Origin: Lachnospiraceae bacterium
GTDB lineage: Bacteria > Bacillota > Clostridia > Lachnospirales > Lachnospiraceae
Assembly: GCA_022774705.1 (NCBI GenBank)
Contig: JALFLM010000129.1
Location: forward strand, 22,628 to 86,627
DNA: 64,000 bases
Direction of reading: 5' to 3'
A model generated the notes under the pieces. The model worked only from the letters and a program-made list of their open reading frames with translations. It made no database searches and was not told the origin of the DNA. Each line of letters opens with the position of its first letter. The first letter of the stretch is position 1. Made by a program: the position numbers and the translations under genes. Below, piece after piece: positions 16,863 to 27,429 of the stretch.

Positions 16863-17291
16863 ATGATAGCATTTGGATGTGATCACGGCGGATTTGAGCT
16901 GAAGGAGGAGATTCTGGCATATCTGGATAAAGAGGGAATTGAGTACAGGGATTTCGGTTGTTTTGACCGGACTTCCTGCGATTATCCCGATATTGCAAAG
17001 CCGGTGGCTCATGCAGTGGCTTCCGGAGAGTGTGAAAAAGGTATTCTGGTGTGCGGAACAGGAATCGGTATATCCATTGCCGCCAACAAGGTGAAGGGAA
17101 TCCGTGCTGCGCTGTGCGGTGACTGCTTCAGTGCACAGGCAACGAGAGAACATAATGACGCCAATATTCTGGCGCTGGGTGCCCGTGTTACAGGCCCCGG
17201 CCTGGCTGTAAAGATTGTGGATACCTTCCTTCACACGGAATTTTCCGGAGATGAAAGACATGCCAGAAGAATCGCAAAGATCGAAGATTAG
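16863..17291 (+). CDS. rpiB: Ribose-5-phosphate isomerase B
   Basis: RpiB interconverts ribose-5-phosphate and ribulose-5-phosphate in the non-oxidative pentose phosphate pathway. At 142 residues it is the normal size. Landmarks: GCDHGGFELK at the N-terminus with the phosphate-binding His, YPDIAKPVA, the catalytic Cys in VCGTGIGISIAANKVKGIRAA, and REHNDANILALGAR. A GAAAGGGGAATG-like Shine-Dalgarno region precedes the ATG at 16863. It lies 29 nt after the YwlE-like gene and 22 nt before the deaminase gene, consistent with one operon. Some family members prefer allose-6-phosphate, but the absence of other allose genes nearby favours the ribose-5-phosphate role. Confidence 0.95.
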   Translation: MIAFGCDHGGFELKEEILAYLDKEGIEYRDFGCFDRTSCDYPDIAKPVAHAVASGECEKGILVCGTGIGISIAANKVKGIRAALCGDCFSAQATREHNDANILALGARVTGPGLAVKIVDTFLHTEFSGDERHARRIAKIED

Positions 17292-17313
17292 ATCATGAAA
17301 GTGGTGAAAGATC

Positions 17314-17829
17314 ATGGACATGAAACCCGCTTCTGACGTTAAAAAATCTTCAAAACGTGCGGATTATATTTCATGGGATGAATATTTTATGGGGGTAGCC
17401 ATGCTGGCTTCCATGCGTTCCAAGGATCCCAATACGCAGGTGGGAGCCTGTATCGTGAGCGATACCAACAAGATTCTTTCCATGGGATACAACGGATTTC
17501 CCATCGGGTGTTCGGATGACGAATTCCCCTGGAACCGGGAAGGTGAGCCGTACGACAACAAATATTTTTATACGACCCACAGTGAACTGAATGCCATCCT
17601 TAATTACAGAGGAGGCAGTCTGGAGGGCAGCAGGCTTTATGTGACGCTGTTTCCCTGCAACGAATGTGCCAAGGCGATCATTCAGGCCGGCATCAGGACC
17701 GTAGTGTATAAAAATGACAAATATGCAGATACTCCTTCTGTGAAAGCGTCGCGCCGCATGTTCAGCGCTGCCGGCGTGGCCTGCCGCCAATACCGGGAAA
17801 CAGGAAGAACTATCCAGATTAACCTATAG
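17314..17829 (+). CDS. comEB: dCMP deaminase (ComEB type)
   Basis: It deaminates dCMP to dUMP, supplying substrate for thymidylate synthesis. The 171-residue zinc enzyme shows the cytidine/deoxycytidylate deaminase motifs: HSELNAI (zinc His and catalytic Glu) and PCNECAK (two zinc Cys). An N-terminal ISWDEYFMGVAMLASMRSKDPNTQVGA segment is typical of dCMP deaminases. The start at 17314 has only a weak site (GTGAAAG). It closes the sua5 operon, which makes its possible SOS-linked promoter interesting, since dNTP supply is a plausible DNA-damage response. The name comEB follows the Bacillus homologue and does not imply a competence role. Confidence 0.92.
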   Translation: MDMKPASDVKKSSKRADYISWDEYFMGVAMLASMRSKDPNTQVGACIVSDTNKILSMGYNGFPIGCSDDEFPWNREGEPYDNKYFYTTHSELNAILNYRGGSLEGSRLYVTLFPCNECAKAIIQAGIRTVVYKNDKYADTPSVKASRRMFSAAGVACRQYRETGRTIQINL

Positions 17830-17938
17830 GAAAAACGGTTCCTTGTATGTCTGACATTGAAAATTTTATATATTTTATAAAAAATGTATAAAAACAGAAA
17901 CATAATAGGAGAATTATGCTAAGAAACCATTTTTTGGA

Positions 17939-17966
17939 TGGACAAAAAGCTGAAAAATGATATAAT
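17939..17966 (+). promoter_or_regulatory. Sigma-A promoter for the atp operon
   Basis: TGGACA (17939-17944) and TATAAT (17961-17966) are 16 bp apart, with TGA before the -10. Transcription would start near 17973, about 28 nt before atpZ. Confidence 0.65.
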
Positions 17967-18000
17967 AAAGACAGTTGCTATTTGGGACATATTGTAAAAC

Positions 18001-18249
18001 ATGAATGAAAAGAAGAAAAAACGTGGAGTGGTTGCCAGATGTCTGATGATGGTGACACAGGTAAGTATTACCCTGCTGGCGCCGATTATTTTGTGTACGG
18101 CGGCAGGTGTGTGGCTGGACGGCAGATATGGATGGCACACAACGGTTGTTCTCCTGATTCTGGGGATTATTGCGGGAGGCAAGAATGCCTACACCCTGGT
18201 TTCCGCCATGATTAAGGAAATCGAAAAGGAGAGCACCTATGACAGGTAA
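18001..18249 (+). CDS. atpZ: AtpZ-type small membrane protein of the ATP synthase operon
   Basis: An 82-residue protein with a basic N-terminus (NEKKKKRG) and two hydrophobic helices (about 15-38 and 45-62) followed by a short charged tail. Size, topology and position at the head of the atp operon fit the AtpZ/AtpI family. In other bacteria AtpZ-AtpI pairs form Mg/Ca transport or c-ring assembly partners of the ATP synthase. No clear Shine-Dalgarno site precedes the ATG. The gene overlaps the following atpI by 11 bp, suggesting coupled translation. The family call rests on pattern and context rather than a diagnostic motif. Confidence 0.8.
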   Translation: MNEKKKKRGVVARCLMMVTQVSITLLAPIILCTAAGVWLDGRYGWHTTVVLLILGIIAGGKNAYTLVSAMIKEIEKESTYDR

Positions 18250-18676
18250 TAACTGGATCAGATATACCAGGCAGACGCTGCTGGAGATCTGGATGGGAAT
18301 CGGAATTTTTGGACTGGTCGGTGTGCTGGTCATATTTTTTCTTCCCACTGAGAAACTTCCGGCAATCCTGGCGTATCTTCTGGGAGTGATCGTCAGTATC
18401 TGTGCCGTGACACATATCGCATATGTCACGGAGCTGACGATGGACATGCACAGCGTAGATCAGGCACAGAGATATACCACAACCAGATATCTTATGCGGA
18501 TGGTGGTATACGCCGCAGTGATCATCGCTGCGTATTATACTTCATATTTAAATATACCGGCTTTGGTTATTGGTTTATTTGGTACGAAGGCCGGAGCATA
18601 TTTACAACCGCTCATGCATCGTTTCCTGGAATGGGCTCGTGAGAAGGTATCTATAAAAAAAGAGGGAGGTGAGTAA
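18239..18676 (+). CDS. atpI: ATP synthase subunit I (AtpI-like)
   Basis: A 145-residue membrane protein with four hydrophobic segments (about 15-35, 40-60, 80-98, 100-118) and a C-terminal amphipathic basic tail (EWAREKVSIKKEGGE). It overlaps atpZ upstream by 11 bp and atpB downstream by 8 bp. AtpI proteins help assemble the c-ring, most clearly in sodium-type F-ATPases. That fits the sodium-type c-subunit encoded by atpE here. Sequence conservation in this family is low, so the call rests on membrane pattern and operon position. Confidence 0.82.
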   Translation: MTGNNWIRYTRQTLLEIWMGIGIFGLVGVLVIFFLPTEKLPAILAYLLGVIVSICAVTHIAYVTELTMDMHSVDQAQRYTTTRYLMRMVVYAAVIIAAYYTSYLNIPALVIGLFGTKAGAYLQPLMHRFLEWAREKVSIKKEGGE

Positions 18677-19391
18677 CATAGGAGCAATTCTGTACAGCTC
18701 GGAAGACATGGGTTATATGATCGAGGGACTGGTATCCTATGAGGTAGGAGGACAGACTTTATGGATTACAACGACTCATGTCAGCCAGCTCATCATTACA
18801 ATCGTACTGATCATAGTTGCTTTTGCAGTTCGAAACCGGATGAAAAAAGCCGAGGAAGTACCAGGAACTTTCCAGTGTCTTTGTGAAGCAGTCGTCGAGA
18901 TGCTTGACAATATGGTCATTACGAATATGGGCAAAAGAGGCAGAAAGTATTGTAACTACATTATCACGCTGTTTATCTTCATTTTGCTGAGCAATATCGG
19001 AGGTATTTTCGGACTTCGTTCTCCGACAGCGGATTACGGCGTTACTCTTATGCTGGCACTGGTAACATTTGTGATGATTCATTACAATGGTATCCGGCAT
19101 CAGAAGAAGGAGTACTGGAAGGGATATCTGGATCCGTTCCCGGTTTTCCTGCCGGTTAACATTATCAGTGAATTTGCGACGCCGGTTTCATTGTCATTGC
19201 GTCTTTTTGCCAACATGGTTTCGGGTACCCTGATTATGGCTTTATGGTATGCTTTAATGCCGCTGTTGTTCAGGTTTGTAGTTCCTGCGGCATTGAATGT
19301 TTACTTCGATCTGTTTTCGGGCGCCATCCAGACATACGTATTCTGTATGCTGACAATGATTTTTGTATCTCAGAGATTTCCTGAGGAATAG
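18669..19391 (+). CDS. atpB: F-type ATP synthase subunit a
   Basis: Subunit a forms the two half-channels that pass ions to the c-ring. The 240-residue chain has several transmembrane helices and the key segment SEFATPVSLSLRLFANMVSG, with the essential Arg in the LRLFANM helix, and a last helix QTYVFCMLTMIFV. The start is uncertain. The GTG at 18669 overlaps the GGGAGG Shine-Dalgarno site, which leaves no normal spacing. An in-frame ATA sits at ideal distance (18678), and the first in-frame ATG is near 18711. The GTG reading gives a normal-length N-terminus and is kept here. It overlaps atpI by 8 bp. Confidence 0.93.
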   Translation: MSNIGAILYSSEDMGYMIEGLVSYEVGGQTLWITTTHVSQLIITIVLIIVAFAVRNRMKKAEEVPGTFQCLCEAVVEMLDNMVITNMGKRGRKYCNYIITLFIFILLSNIGGIFGLRSPTADYGVTLMLALVTFVMIHYNGIRHQKKEYWKGYLDPFPVFLPVNIISEFATPVSLSLRLFANMVSGTLIMALWYALMPLLFRFVVPAALNVYFDLFSGAIQTYVFCMLTMIFVSQRFPEE

Positions 19392-19503
19392 CGAAATCCC
19401 TTTAAGACGTTTTTTTTCGGAGGAGCAGGGAGATTCCGGAGAGGAAATGTGTACGACACATGGGGCTGCAGCCCTTTCTGCAGATATTTTAAAGTGATTC
19501 TAA

Positions 19504-19776
<273 letters not shown>

Positions 19777-19837
19777 TTGCTGGCATCTGGTTGGCAGATG
19801 TTCGATCAGAAATTAAGAAAGGAGGGATTGATAGTAG

Positions 19838-20353
19838 ATGGAGCGACTATTTGGATTGGATTTTCAGTTGATACAGGATGTTCTGATTACCGGTATTAAC
19901 ATTTTTATTCTGTTCCTGGTACTGTCCTATGTCTGCATTGACATGATTCGTGATTTTATCCGGAAACGTCAGGAGAAAATCAAAGGCGAACTGGACTTTG
20001 CCGCTGCAGAAAAGAAGGATGCCATTGCCTTAAAAGAAGAATATGATGTAAAACTGAGAAATATTAATGCGGAAGCTGATGAGATTCTGGATGCTGCCCG
20101 TAAGAAAGCGCTGAAACAGCAGAATGAGATCATCGATCAGGCGAAGCAGGAGGCCGCAAGAATTCTTGCCCGCGCCGAGAACGAGATCGAGCTGGAGAAG
20201 AAGAAAGCGCTGGAAGACGTAAAGCAGGAGATGATTTCAATCGCATCTTTAATGGCAGCCAAGGTTGTTGCTGCCAATATTGACACGACTATTCAGGATT
20301 CTATGGTGGACGAGACCCTTAAAGAGATAGGTGAGAATACATGGCTAAGCTGA
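19838..20353 (+). CDS. atpF: F-type ATP synthase subunit b
   Basis: Peripheral stalk subunit of 171 residues. One N-terminal transmembrane helix (about 12-34, LITGINIFILFLVLSYV) is followed by a long, highly charged helix (KRQEKIKGELDFAAAEKKDA through EIELEKKKALEDVKQE) that dimerises as a coiled coil and reaches the F1 head. The length is standard. An AAAGGAGGG site is followed by the ATG at 19838. It overlaps atpH by 13 bp. Confidence 0.95.
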   Translation: MERLFGLDFQLIQDVLITGINIFILFLVLSYVCIDMIRDFIRKRQEKIKGELDFAAAEKKDAIALKEEYDVKLRNINAEADEILDAARKKALKQQNEIIDQAKQEAARILARAENEIELEKKKALEDVKQEMISIASLMAAKVVAANIDTTIQDSMVDETLKEIGENTWLS

Positions 20354-20889
20354 TATCAAAGACATATGGCGATGCGCTTTTTGATATTGCTGTAGAAAGT
20401 AAGAAAACAGATGTATTCTTTGAGGAAGTAAAGGGGTTGGAAAAGGTTCTCACGGAGAATCCGGAGCTTTTAAAGTTCCTCGGACATCCGGATATTGAAT
20501 TGTCAGAAAAAGTGACAACGGTGGAGAAGATTTTCCAGGGAAGGATCTCCGATGAAATCGTGGGACTTCTGCGGATCGTTGTTACCAAGGGAAGATCTTC
20601 CGAACTGATGAATATCCTGGATTATTTTATAGCAAAAACCAAGGAATTCAAAAAGATTGGTATTGCCAGTGTGACTTCTGCTTCGGAACTTTCCGATGTG
20701 CAGAAGCAGAAAATAGTAGAGAAACTGCTGTCCTCTACGTCTTACAAAGAGTTCGAGATGAGCTACAGGGTCGATCCTGAACTGATTGGCGGAATCGTGA
20801 TCCGCATCGGCGACCGTGTGGTAGACGGCAGTGTCAGAAGCAAACTTTTAAATCTGAAAAGAGAGTTAAGCGGTATACAGCTGGCTTAA
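20341..20889 (+). CDS. atpH: F-type ATP synthase subunit delta
   Basis: A 182-residue soluble subunit linking the b stalk to the alpha subunits. The N-terminus SKTYGDALFDIAVES and the C-terminal segment SYRVDPELIGGIVIRIGDRVVDGSVRSKLLNLKREL are the typical OSCP/delta signatures. It is translated from an ATG inside the end of atpF, consistent with translational coupling. A 73-bp gap follows before atpA. Confidence 0.95.
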   Translation: MAKLISKTYGDALFDIAVESKKTDVFFEEVKGLEKVLTENPELLKFLGHPDIELSEKVTTVEKIFQGRISDEIVGLLRIVVTKGRSSELMNILDYFIAKTKEFKKIGIASVTSASELSDVQKQKIVEKLLSSTSYKEFEMSYRVDPELIGGIVIRIGDRVVDGSVRSKLLNLKRELSGIQLA

Positions 20890-20911
20890 GGTTTGCGGGA
20901 AGGTATTCTGA

Positions 20912-22468
<1,557 letters not shown>

Positions 22469-22489
22469 TAACAGGAAGCAGGTGATCTT

Positions 22490-23356
22490 ATGGCCACAAT
22501 GAGAGAAATCAAACGGAGAAAAACGAGTATACAGAGTACTCAGCAGATCACAAAGGCCATGAAGGTAGTTTCGTCCGCGAAGCTGCAGAAGGCCAAAGCA
22601 AAAGCTGAAGGTACAAAATCATATTTCGATTACATGTATGCTACCGTTTCCTCCATGCTGGCTAAATCGGGCTCGATTGATCATCCGTACCTCAAAGCAG
22701 GACAGTCGGAGAAGAAAGCCATCATCGCCATCACCTCCAACAGAGGTCTGGCAGGGGGCTACAACTCCAATATTGTAAAGCTGATTACCGGCGGCGATTT
22801 TAAGAAAGAGGATGTCAGTGTATATACCATCGGCCGCAAGGGCCGTGAGGTTCTGACAACTAAAGGCTACGAAATCGCAGGTGACTATTCAGATGCCATC
22901 GAAGCACCCCTCTATCAGGATGCTGTCGATGTGGGCAAGGCGGTTCTTGACCGGTTTGCTGCCGGTGAGATCGGAGAAATCTATCTGGCATATACCGTAT
23001 TCAAGAACACGGTTGTTCATATTCCGAAGATGATCAAGCTTCTGCCGGTGGAGATGACACCTGCAGGAGAAGGTTCTGAAGCTTCAGCGGACGACAAGGC
23101 GCTGATGAATTATGAACCCTCTGCGGAAGAAGCTCTGGATTCCATCATTCCGAAGTATATCTACAGTCTGATCTACGGTGCCATGACCGAAGCAGTTGCT
23201 TCCGAGAATGGTGCACGTATGCAGGCGATGGATAATGCAACCAGCAATGCAGAGGCTATGATCGATTCCCTGTCCCTGTTATACAACAGAGCAAGACAGA
23301 GCTCGATTACCCAGGAATTAACAGAAATTATCGCAGGTGCAGATGCCGTAGGCTGA
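22490..23356 (+). CDS. atpG: F-type ATP synthase subunit gamma
   Basis: Central stalk subunit, 288 residues. The N-terminal helix (MREIKRRKTSIQSTQQITKAMKVVSSAKLQKAK) and the C-terminal helix (ENGARMQAMDNATSNAEAMIDSLSLLYNRARQSSITQELTEIIAGA) form the coiled-coil shaft that rotates within alpha3beta3. The central Rossmann-like part includes ITSNRGLAGGYN. Starts 21 nt after atpA with a GCAGGTGAT site. Confidence 0.97.
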   Translation: MATMREIKRRKTSIQSTQQITKAMKVVSSAKLQKAKAKAEGTKSYFDYMYATVSSMLAKSGSIDHPYLKAGQSEKKAIIAITSNRGLAGGYNSNIVKLITGGDFKKEDVSVYTIGRKGREVLTTKGYEIAGDYSDAIEAPLYQDAVDVGKAVLDRFAAGEIGEIYLAYTVFKNTVVHIPKMIKLLPVEMTPAGEGSEASADDKALMNYEPSAEEALDSIIPKYIYSLIYGAMTEAVASENGARMQAMDNATSNAEAMIDSLSLLYNRARQSSITQELTEIIAGADAVG

Positions 23357-23402
23357 TAAGCCCGGGGTTTTTGTACCGAAATATCGCATAAAAGGAGTTT
23401 AG

Positions 23403-24800
<1,398 letters not shown>

Positions 24801-24813
24801 GGGGGTATAACAG

Positions 24814-25215
24814 ATGGCAGATATGTTTAAAGTAAAAGTCATCACACCCGACCGTGTATTTTATGAGGGCGATGTAGGCATGGTGGAGCTGAAAACGACA
24901 GAAGGCGATATCGGTGTTTACAAAAACCATATTCCGCTGACCTGTATCGTAGCACCCGGTGTATTAAACCTTCATGAGGCCGATGGTGTGAAAAAGGCTG
25001 CACTGCATACGGGATTCGTTGAAATCCTTCAGGATCAGGTGACCATCCTGGCTGAAGTGGCAGAATGGCCGGAAGAGATCGACAGAAACCGTGCAGAAGA
25101 AGCACGAATCCGGGCAGAAAGAAGACTTTCCGGCTCGGAAGGCTCTATTGACGTGACAAGAGCAGAACTCGCACTCAATAAGGCACTTTTAAGATTGAAA
25201 CTCAGCGAGAAATAA
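24814..25215 (+). CDS. atpC: F-type ATP synthase subunit epsilon
   Basis: A 133-residue subunit with an N-terminal beta-sandwich (KVKVITPDRVFYEGDVGMVELKTTEGDIGV) and a C-terminal helical hairpin (NRAEEARIRAERRLSG through LALNKALLRLKLSEK). It couples the rotor shaft to the c-ring and can restrain ATP hydrolysis. Last gene of the atp operon, followed by a terminator. Confidence 0.96.
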   Translation: MADMFKVKVITPDRVFYEGDVGMVELKTTEGDIGVYKNHIPLTCIVAPGVLNLHEADGVKKAALHTGFVEILQDQVTILAEVAEWPEEIDRNRAEEARIRAERRLSGSEGSIDVTRAELALNKALLRLKLSEK

Positions 25216-25276
25216 CATGTAACAGACCTGAGCCGTCTGGGCGGCGAAAGGGTCAGCATGCGCTGATGTATGAATA

Positions 25277-25325
25277 AAGCGGCGCCGGTTTTTCCTGAAA
25301 AGGAGAAAACGGTGCTGCTTTTGTA
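25277..25325 (+). terminator. Terminator of the atp operon
   Basis: The arm AAGCGGCGCCGTT-like stretch from 25277 (AAGCGGCGCCG then TTTTTCCT) pairs with AGGAGAAAACGGTGCTGCTT, around GAAA, and is followed by TTTTGT. It is about 60 nt after the atpC stop. Confidence 0.85.
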
Positions 25326-25372
25326 TTAGTGGCAGAGCCTTCCCGGCTTTGAACAGATAATAATAAAATAAT

Positions 25373-25423
25373 AATAAAAGCCAGCTCTATCGGGGATAGC
25401 CCCCGACGAAGCCGGCTTTTATT
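25373..25423. terminator. Second, bidirectional terminator
   Basis: AATAAAAGCCAGCT (from 25373) pairs with AGCCGGCTTTTATT (to 25423) with one mismatch. Inside, TCGGGG pairs with CCCCGA. T-rich on both strands when read outward, so it would stop transcripts from either side. Confidence 0.85.
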
Positions 25424-25482
25424 ATAATGTGAGGGAAAGCTTTTTGGGAGATAGCTGTCATCTGCAAGCAGAAAAGATTCAG

Positions 25483-25544
25483 TAAAACAAAACGGAGACA
25501 ACTATCCTCAGATAGTTATCTCCGTTGATAACAGCTAAATCTTG
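25483..25544 (-). ncRNA. Candidate small RNA transcribed leftward between atpC and ispE
   Basis: On the minus strand a promoter-like pair (listed next) is followed after about 7 nt by a ~60-nt stretch that ends in a terminator-like hairpin: GGAGATAACTATC, loop TGAG, GATAGTTGTCTCC (25523-25494), then a T-rich run TTTTGTTTTA. No start codon with a ribosome-binding site is present in it. A second small palindrome, CTAAATC-AA-GATTTAG, covers the expected start (25550-25535). Transcription is inferred only. Confidence 0.4.
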
Positions 25545-25550
25545 ATTTAG

Positions 25551-25577
25551 ATTATACATAAAAAAATCAAAAGTCAA
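25551..25577 (-). promoter_or_regulatory. Promoter-like pair for the candidate small RNA
   Basis: On the minus strand TTGACT (25577-25572) and TATAAT (25556-25551) are 15 bp apart. The hexamers are near-perfect, but the spacer is short. An alternative -35, TCTTGA, would give 17 bp. Confidence 0.4.
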
Positions 25578-25594
25578 GAAAAGTTCCGATTTTT

Positions 25595-25634
25595 CCTGAA
25601 ACGGTACTGCTCAGCCTGAAAAGGTACTGCTCAG
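25595..25634 (+). repeat. Two tandem 20-bp repeats
   Basis: CCTGAAACGGTACTGCTCAG (25595-25614) is followed directly by the same unit with one change, C to A (25615-25634). The repeat lies upstream of the ispE promoter in non-coding sequence. Confidence 0.8.
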
Positions 25635-25700
25635 AGTTCGGCAGATGGAAATGGATATTGAAAGAAAACTGTTGTATCTGATTGAAAATCCAATTTCCTA

Positions 25701-25730
25701 TTGTTTTCGCATAAATACATATGTTAGAAT
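25701..25730 (+). promoter_or_regulatory. Sigma-A promoter for ispE
   Basis: TTGTTT (25701-25706) and TAGAAT (25725-25730) are 18 bp apart with a TGT extension. Transcription would begin near 25737, giving a ~65-nt leader. Confidence 0.55.
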
Positions 25731-25802
25731 AAGATATCAGGCTCTACAGAGATCGGTGAGATCGGTCTTCTGATGCCGGTGAGTTTTGTATGGGAGGTCG
25801 CC

Positions 25803-26681
25803 ATGAAACAGATACGATTAAAGGCAATGGCCAAGGTGAATCTGGGACTGGATGTGGTTGGAAAGAGAGAAGATGGGTATCATGAAGTCCGGATGATCAT
25901 GCAGACAGTTAATCTTTATGATAAGATTTTTATTTCTGTCAGTGAGAAACCGGGGATACGTTTAAAGACCAATCTGAATTTTCTTCCGGTGAATGAAAAC
26001 AATCTGATTTATAAAGCGGCAAAATTGCTGATGGATGAATTTGAGATAAAAGAAGGCGTGGATATTCAGCTGCAGAAATTTATTCCTGTTGCGGCGGGGA
26101 TGGCGGGTGGAAGCACGGATGCTGCAACGACTCTGATTGGCATGAACCATCTGTTTGATCTGGGACTTTCACGCAGGCAGCTCATGGAGCGCAGCGTGAA
26201 GCTGGGAGCGGATGTTCCCTACTGTGTGACCGGCGGAACGGCTTTATCGGAAGGAATCGGGGAAATACTGACGCGGCTTCCCGATGTCCCCAGAGGTTAT
26301 GTGCTGGTTGCAAAGCCGGGCATCAGTGTTTCCACAAAATTTGTATATACAAATCTGAAACTGGATCAGCTGGAAAAACATCCTGATATTGATGCGCAGA
26401 TTGAAGCAATCCGCAGACAGGATTTTGTCCAGATGGCACGGTTGATGGGCAATGTCCTTGAAACGGTTACGATTCCTGAATATCCTGTTGTTCAGGAGAT
26501 TAAGGATTTTATGATGGACTGCGGAGCGGTGAACGCCATGATGAGCGGAAGCGGTCCCACTGTTTTCGGTTTGTATACCAATCAGATTCAGGCGGAAAAG
26601 GCCTGCGAACGTTTAAGGGATGCCGGATTGGCAAAAATGGTATTTTTGACTACGTTTGTCGGGCAGAACCCGTATGCATAA
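25803..26681 (+). CDS. ispE: 4-diphosphocytidyl-2-C-methyl-D-erythritol kinase (IspE)
   Basis: A GHMP kinase that phosphorylates CDP-methylerythritol in the MEP isoprenoid pathway. The start at 25803 is chosen for its GGGAGGTCGCC site; an upstream in-frame ATG at 25773 has none. 292 residues. Motifs: KAMAKVNLGLDVVGKREDGYHEV, the ATP loop PVAAGMAGGSTDAATT, LGADVPYCVTGGTALSEG and the C-terminal MSGSGPTVFGLY. All are standard for IspE. It is followed after 24 nt by a GntR regulator, probably in the same transcript. Confidence 0.95.
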   Translation: MKQIRLKAMAKVNLGLDVVGKREDGYHEVRMIMQTVNLYDKIFISVSEKPGIRLKTNLNFLPVNENNLIYKAAKLLMDEFEIKEGVDIQLQKFIPVAAGMAGGSTDAATTLIGMNHLFDLGLSRRQLMERSVKLGADVPYCVTGGTALSEGIGEILTRLPDVPRGYVLVAKPGISVSTKFVYTNLKLDQLEKHPDIDAQIEAIRRQDFVQMARLMGNVLETVTIPEYPVVQEIKDFMMDCGAVNAMMSGSGPTVFGLYTNQIQAEKACERLRDAGLAKMVFLTTFVGQNPYA

Positions 26682-26705
26682 AAAGTAACGTAAGGGGATG
26701 AAATT

Positions 26706-27380
26706 ATGGTAGAAGATTTGCAGCTGGTCATAGCTGACAACATTCCGCTGCGGGATGCGGTATTTGAAACATTGAGAGAAGCAATTTTAAAAGGAGTATT
26801 GTCTCCGGGACAGCATCTGATGGAGATGCAGCTGGCATATCAGCTGGGAGTCAGCCGTACGCCGGTCAGAGAAGCGATACGTATGCTGGAACTGGAAGGG
26901 CTGGTCAATATGGTCCCCAGAAAAGGCGCCCGTGTTGCGGCTATTTCGGAAAAAAGCCTGTGTGATGTGCTGGAGGTAAGAAGGGTACTGGAGGAATTGA
27001 GCGTTCGTCTGGCGTGCACGCGCATGGAACGGGATGGTCTGGAAAAACTGGATGCCATTAATCAGCAGTTTATACGGGCCTGCCAGAGTGATGACGTGGT
27101 GCAGATTGCCCGTATTGATGAGAGCTTTCATGCAGTTATTTATGAAGCAGCCGATAATGCCAAACTGCTGCAGCTGTTGAATCAGATGCAGAATCAGATG
27201 TACCGTTATCGTATCGAATACATCAAATTAAAGGAACGCCGCCAGATTCTGGTGGAGGAACATAAAAAAATTATTCACTCTCTTGCCAGAAGAGACGCCG
27301 AGGCAGCGACGGAAGCAACGCGGGCACATATTTCACATCAGGAACAGTATGTGATGTCGGTGATTCAGAGTAATAAGTAG
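26706..27380 (+). CDS. GntR-family transcriptional regulator (FCD/FadR subfamily)
   Basis: A 224-residue one-component regulator. Winged helix at about 15-75 (AILKGVLSPGQHLMEMQLAYQLGVSRTPVREAIRMLELEGLVNMVPRKGARVA) and an FCD helical ligand-binding domain from ~90 (LEVRRVLEELSVRLACTRM, then DESFHAVIYEAADNAKL with the metal-binding Asp/His pattern, then HKKIIHSLARRDAEAATEATRAHISHQE). FCD regulators often sense carboxylates and metals. There is no adjacent catabolic operon, so the ligand cannot be guessed. A GTAAGGGGAT site precedes the ATG. Confidence 0.9.
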   Translation: MVEDLQLVIADNIPLRDAVFETLREAILKGVLSPGQHLMEMQLAYQLGVSRTPVREAIRMLELEGLVNMVPRKGARVAAISEKSLCDVLEVRRVLEELSVRLACTRMERDGLEKLDAINQQFIRACQSDDVVQIARIDESFHAVIYEAADNAKLLQLLNQMQNQMYRYRIEYIKLKERRQILVEEHKKIIHSLARRDAEAATEATRAHISHQEQYVMSVIQSNK

Positions 27381-27429
27381 ATAACTGGATGGTCTGGGGA
27401 ATGCGACGCGAAGCGGGGATTGTCTGCTG

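Noticed and set aside
25253-25501. 82-residue minus-strand reading frame with a hydrophobic stretch across the atp terminators
   Set aside because: It is made of the reverse complement of two terminators, has no ribosome-binding site, and lacks a recognisable family.
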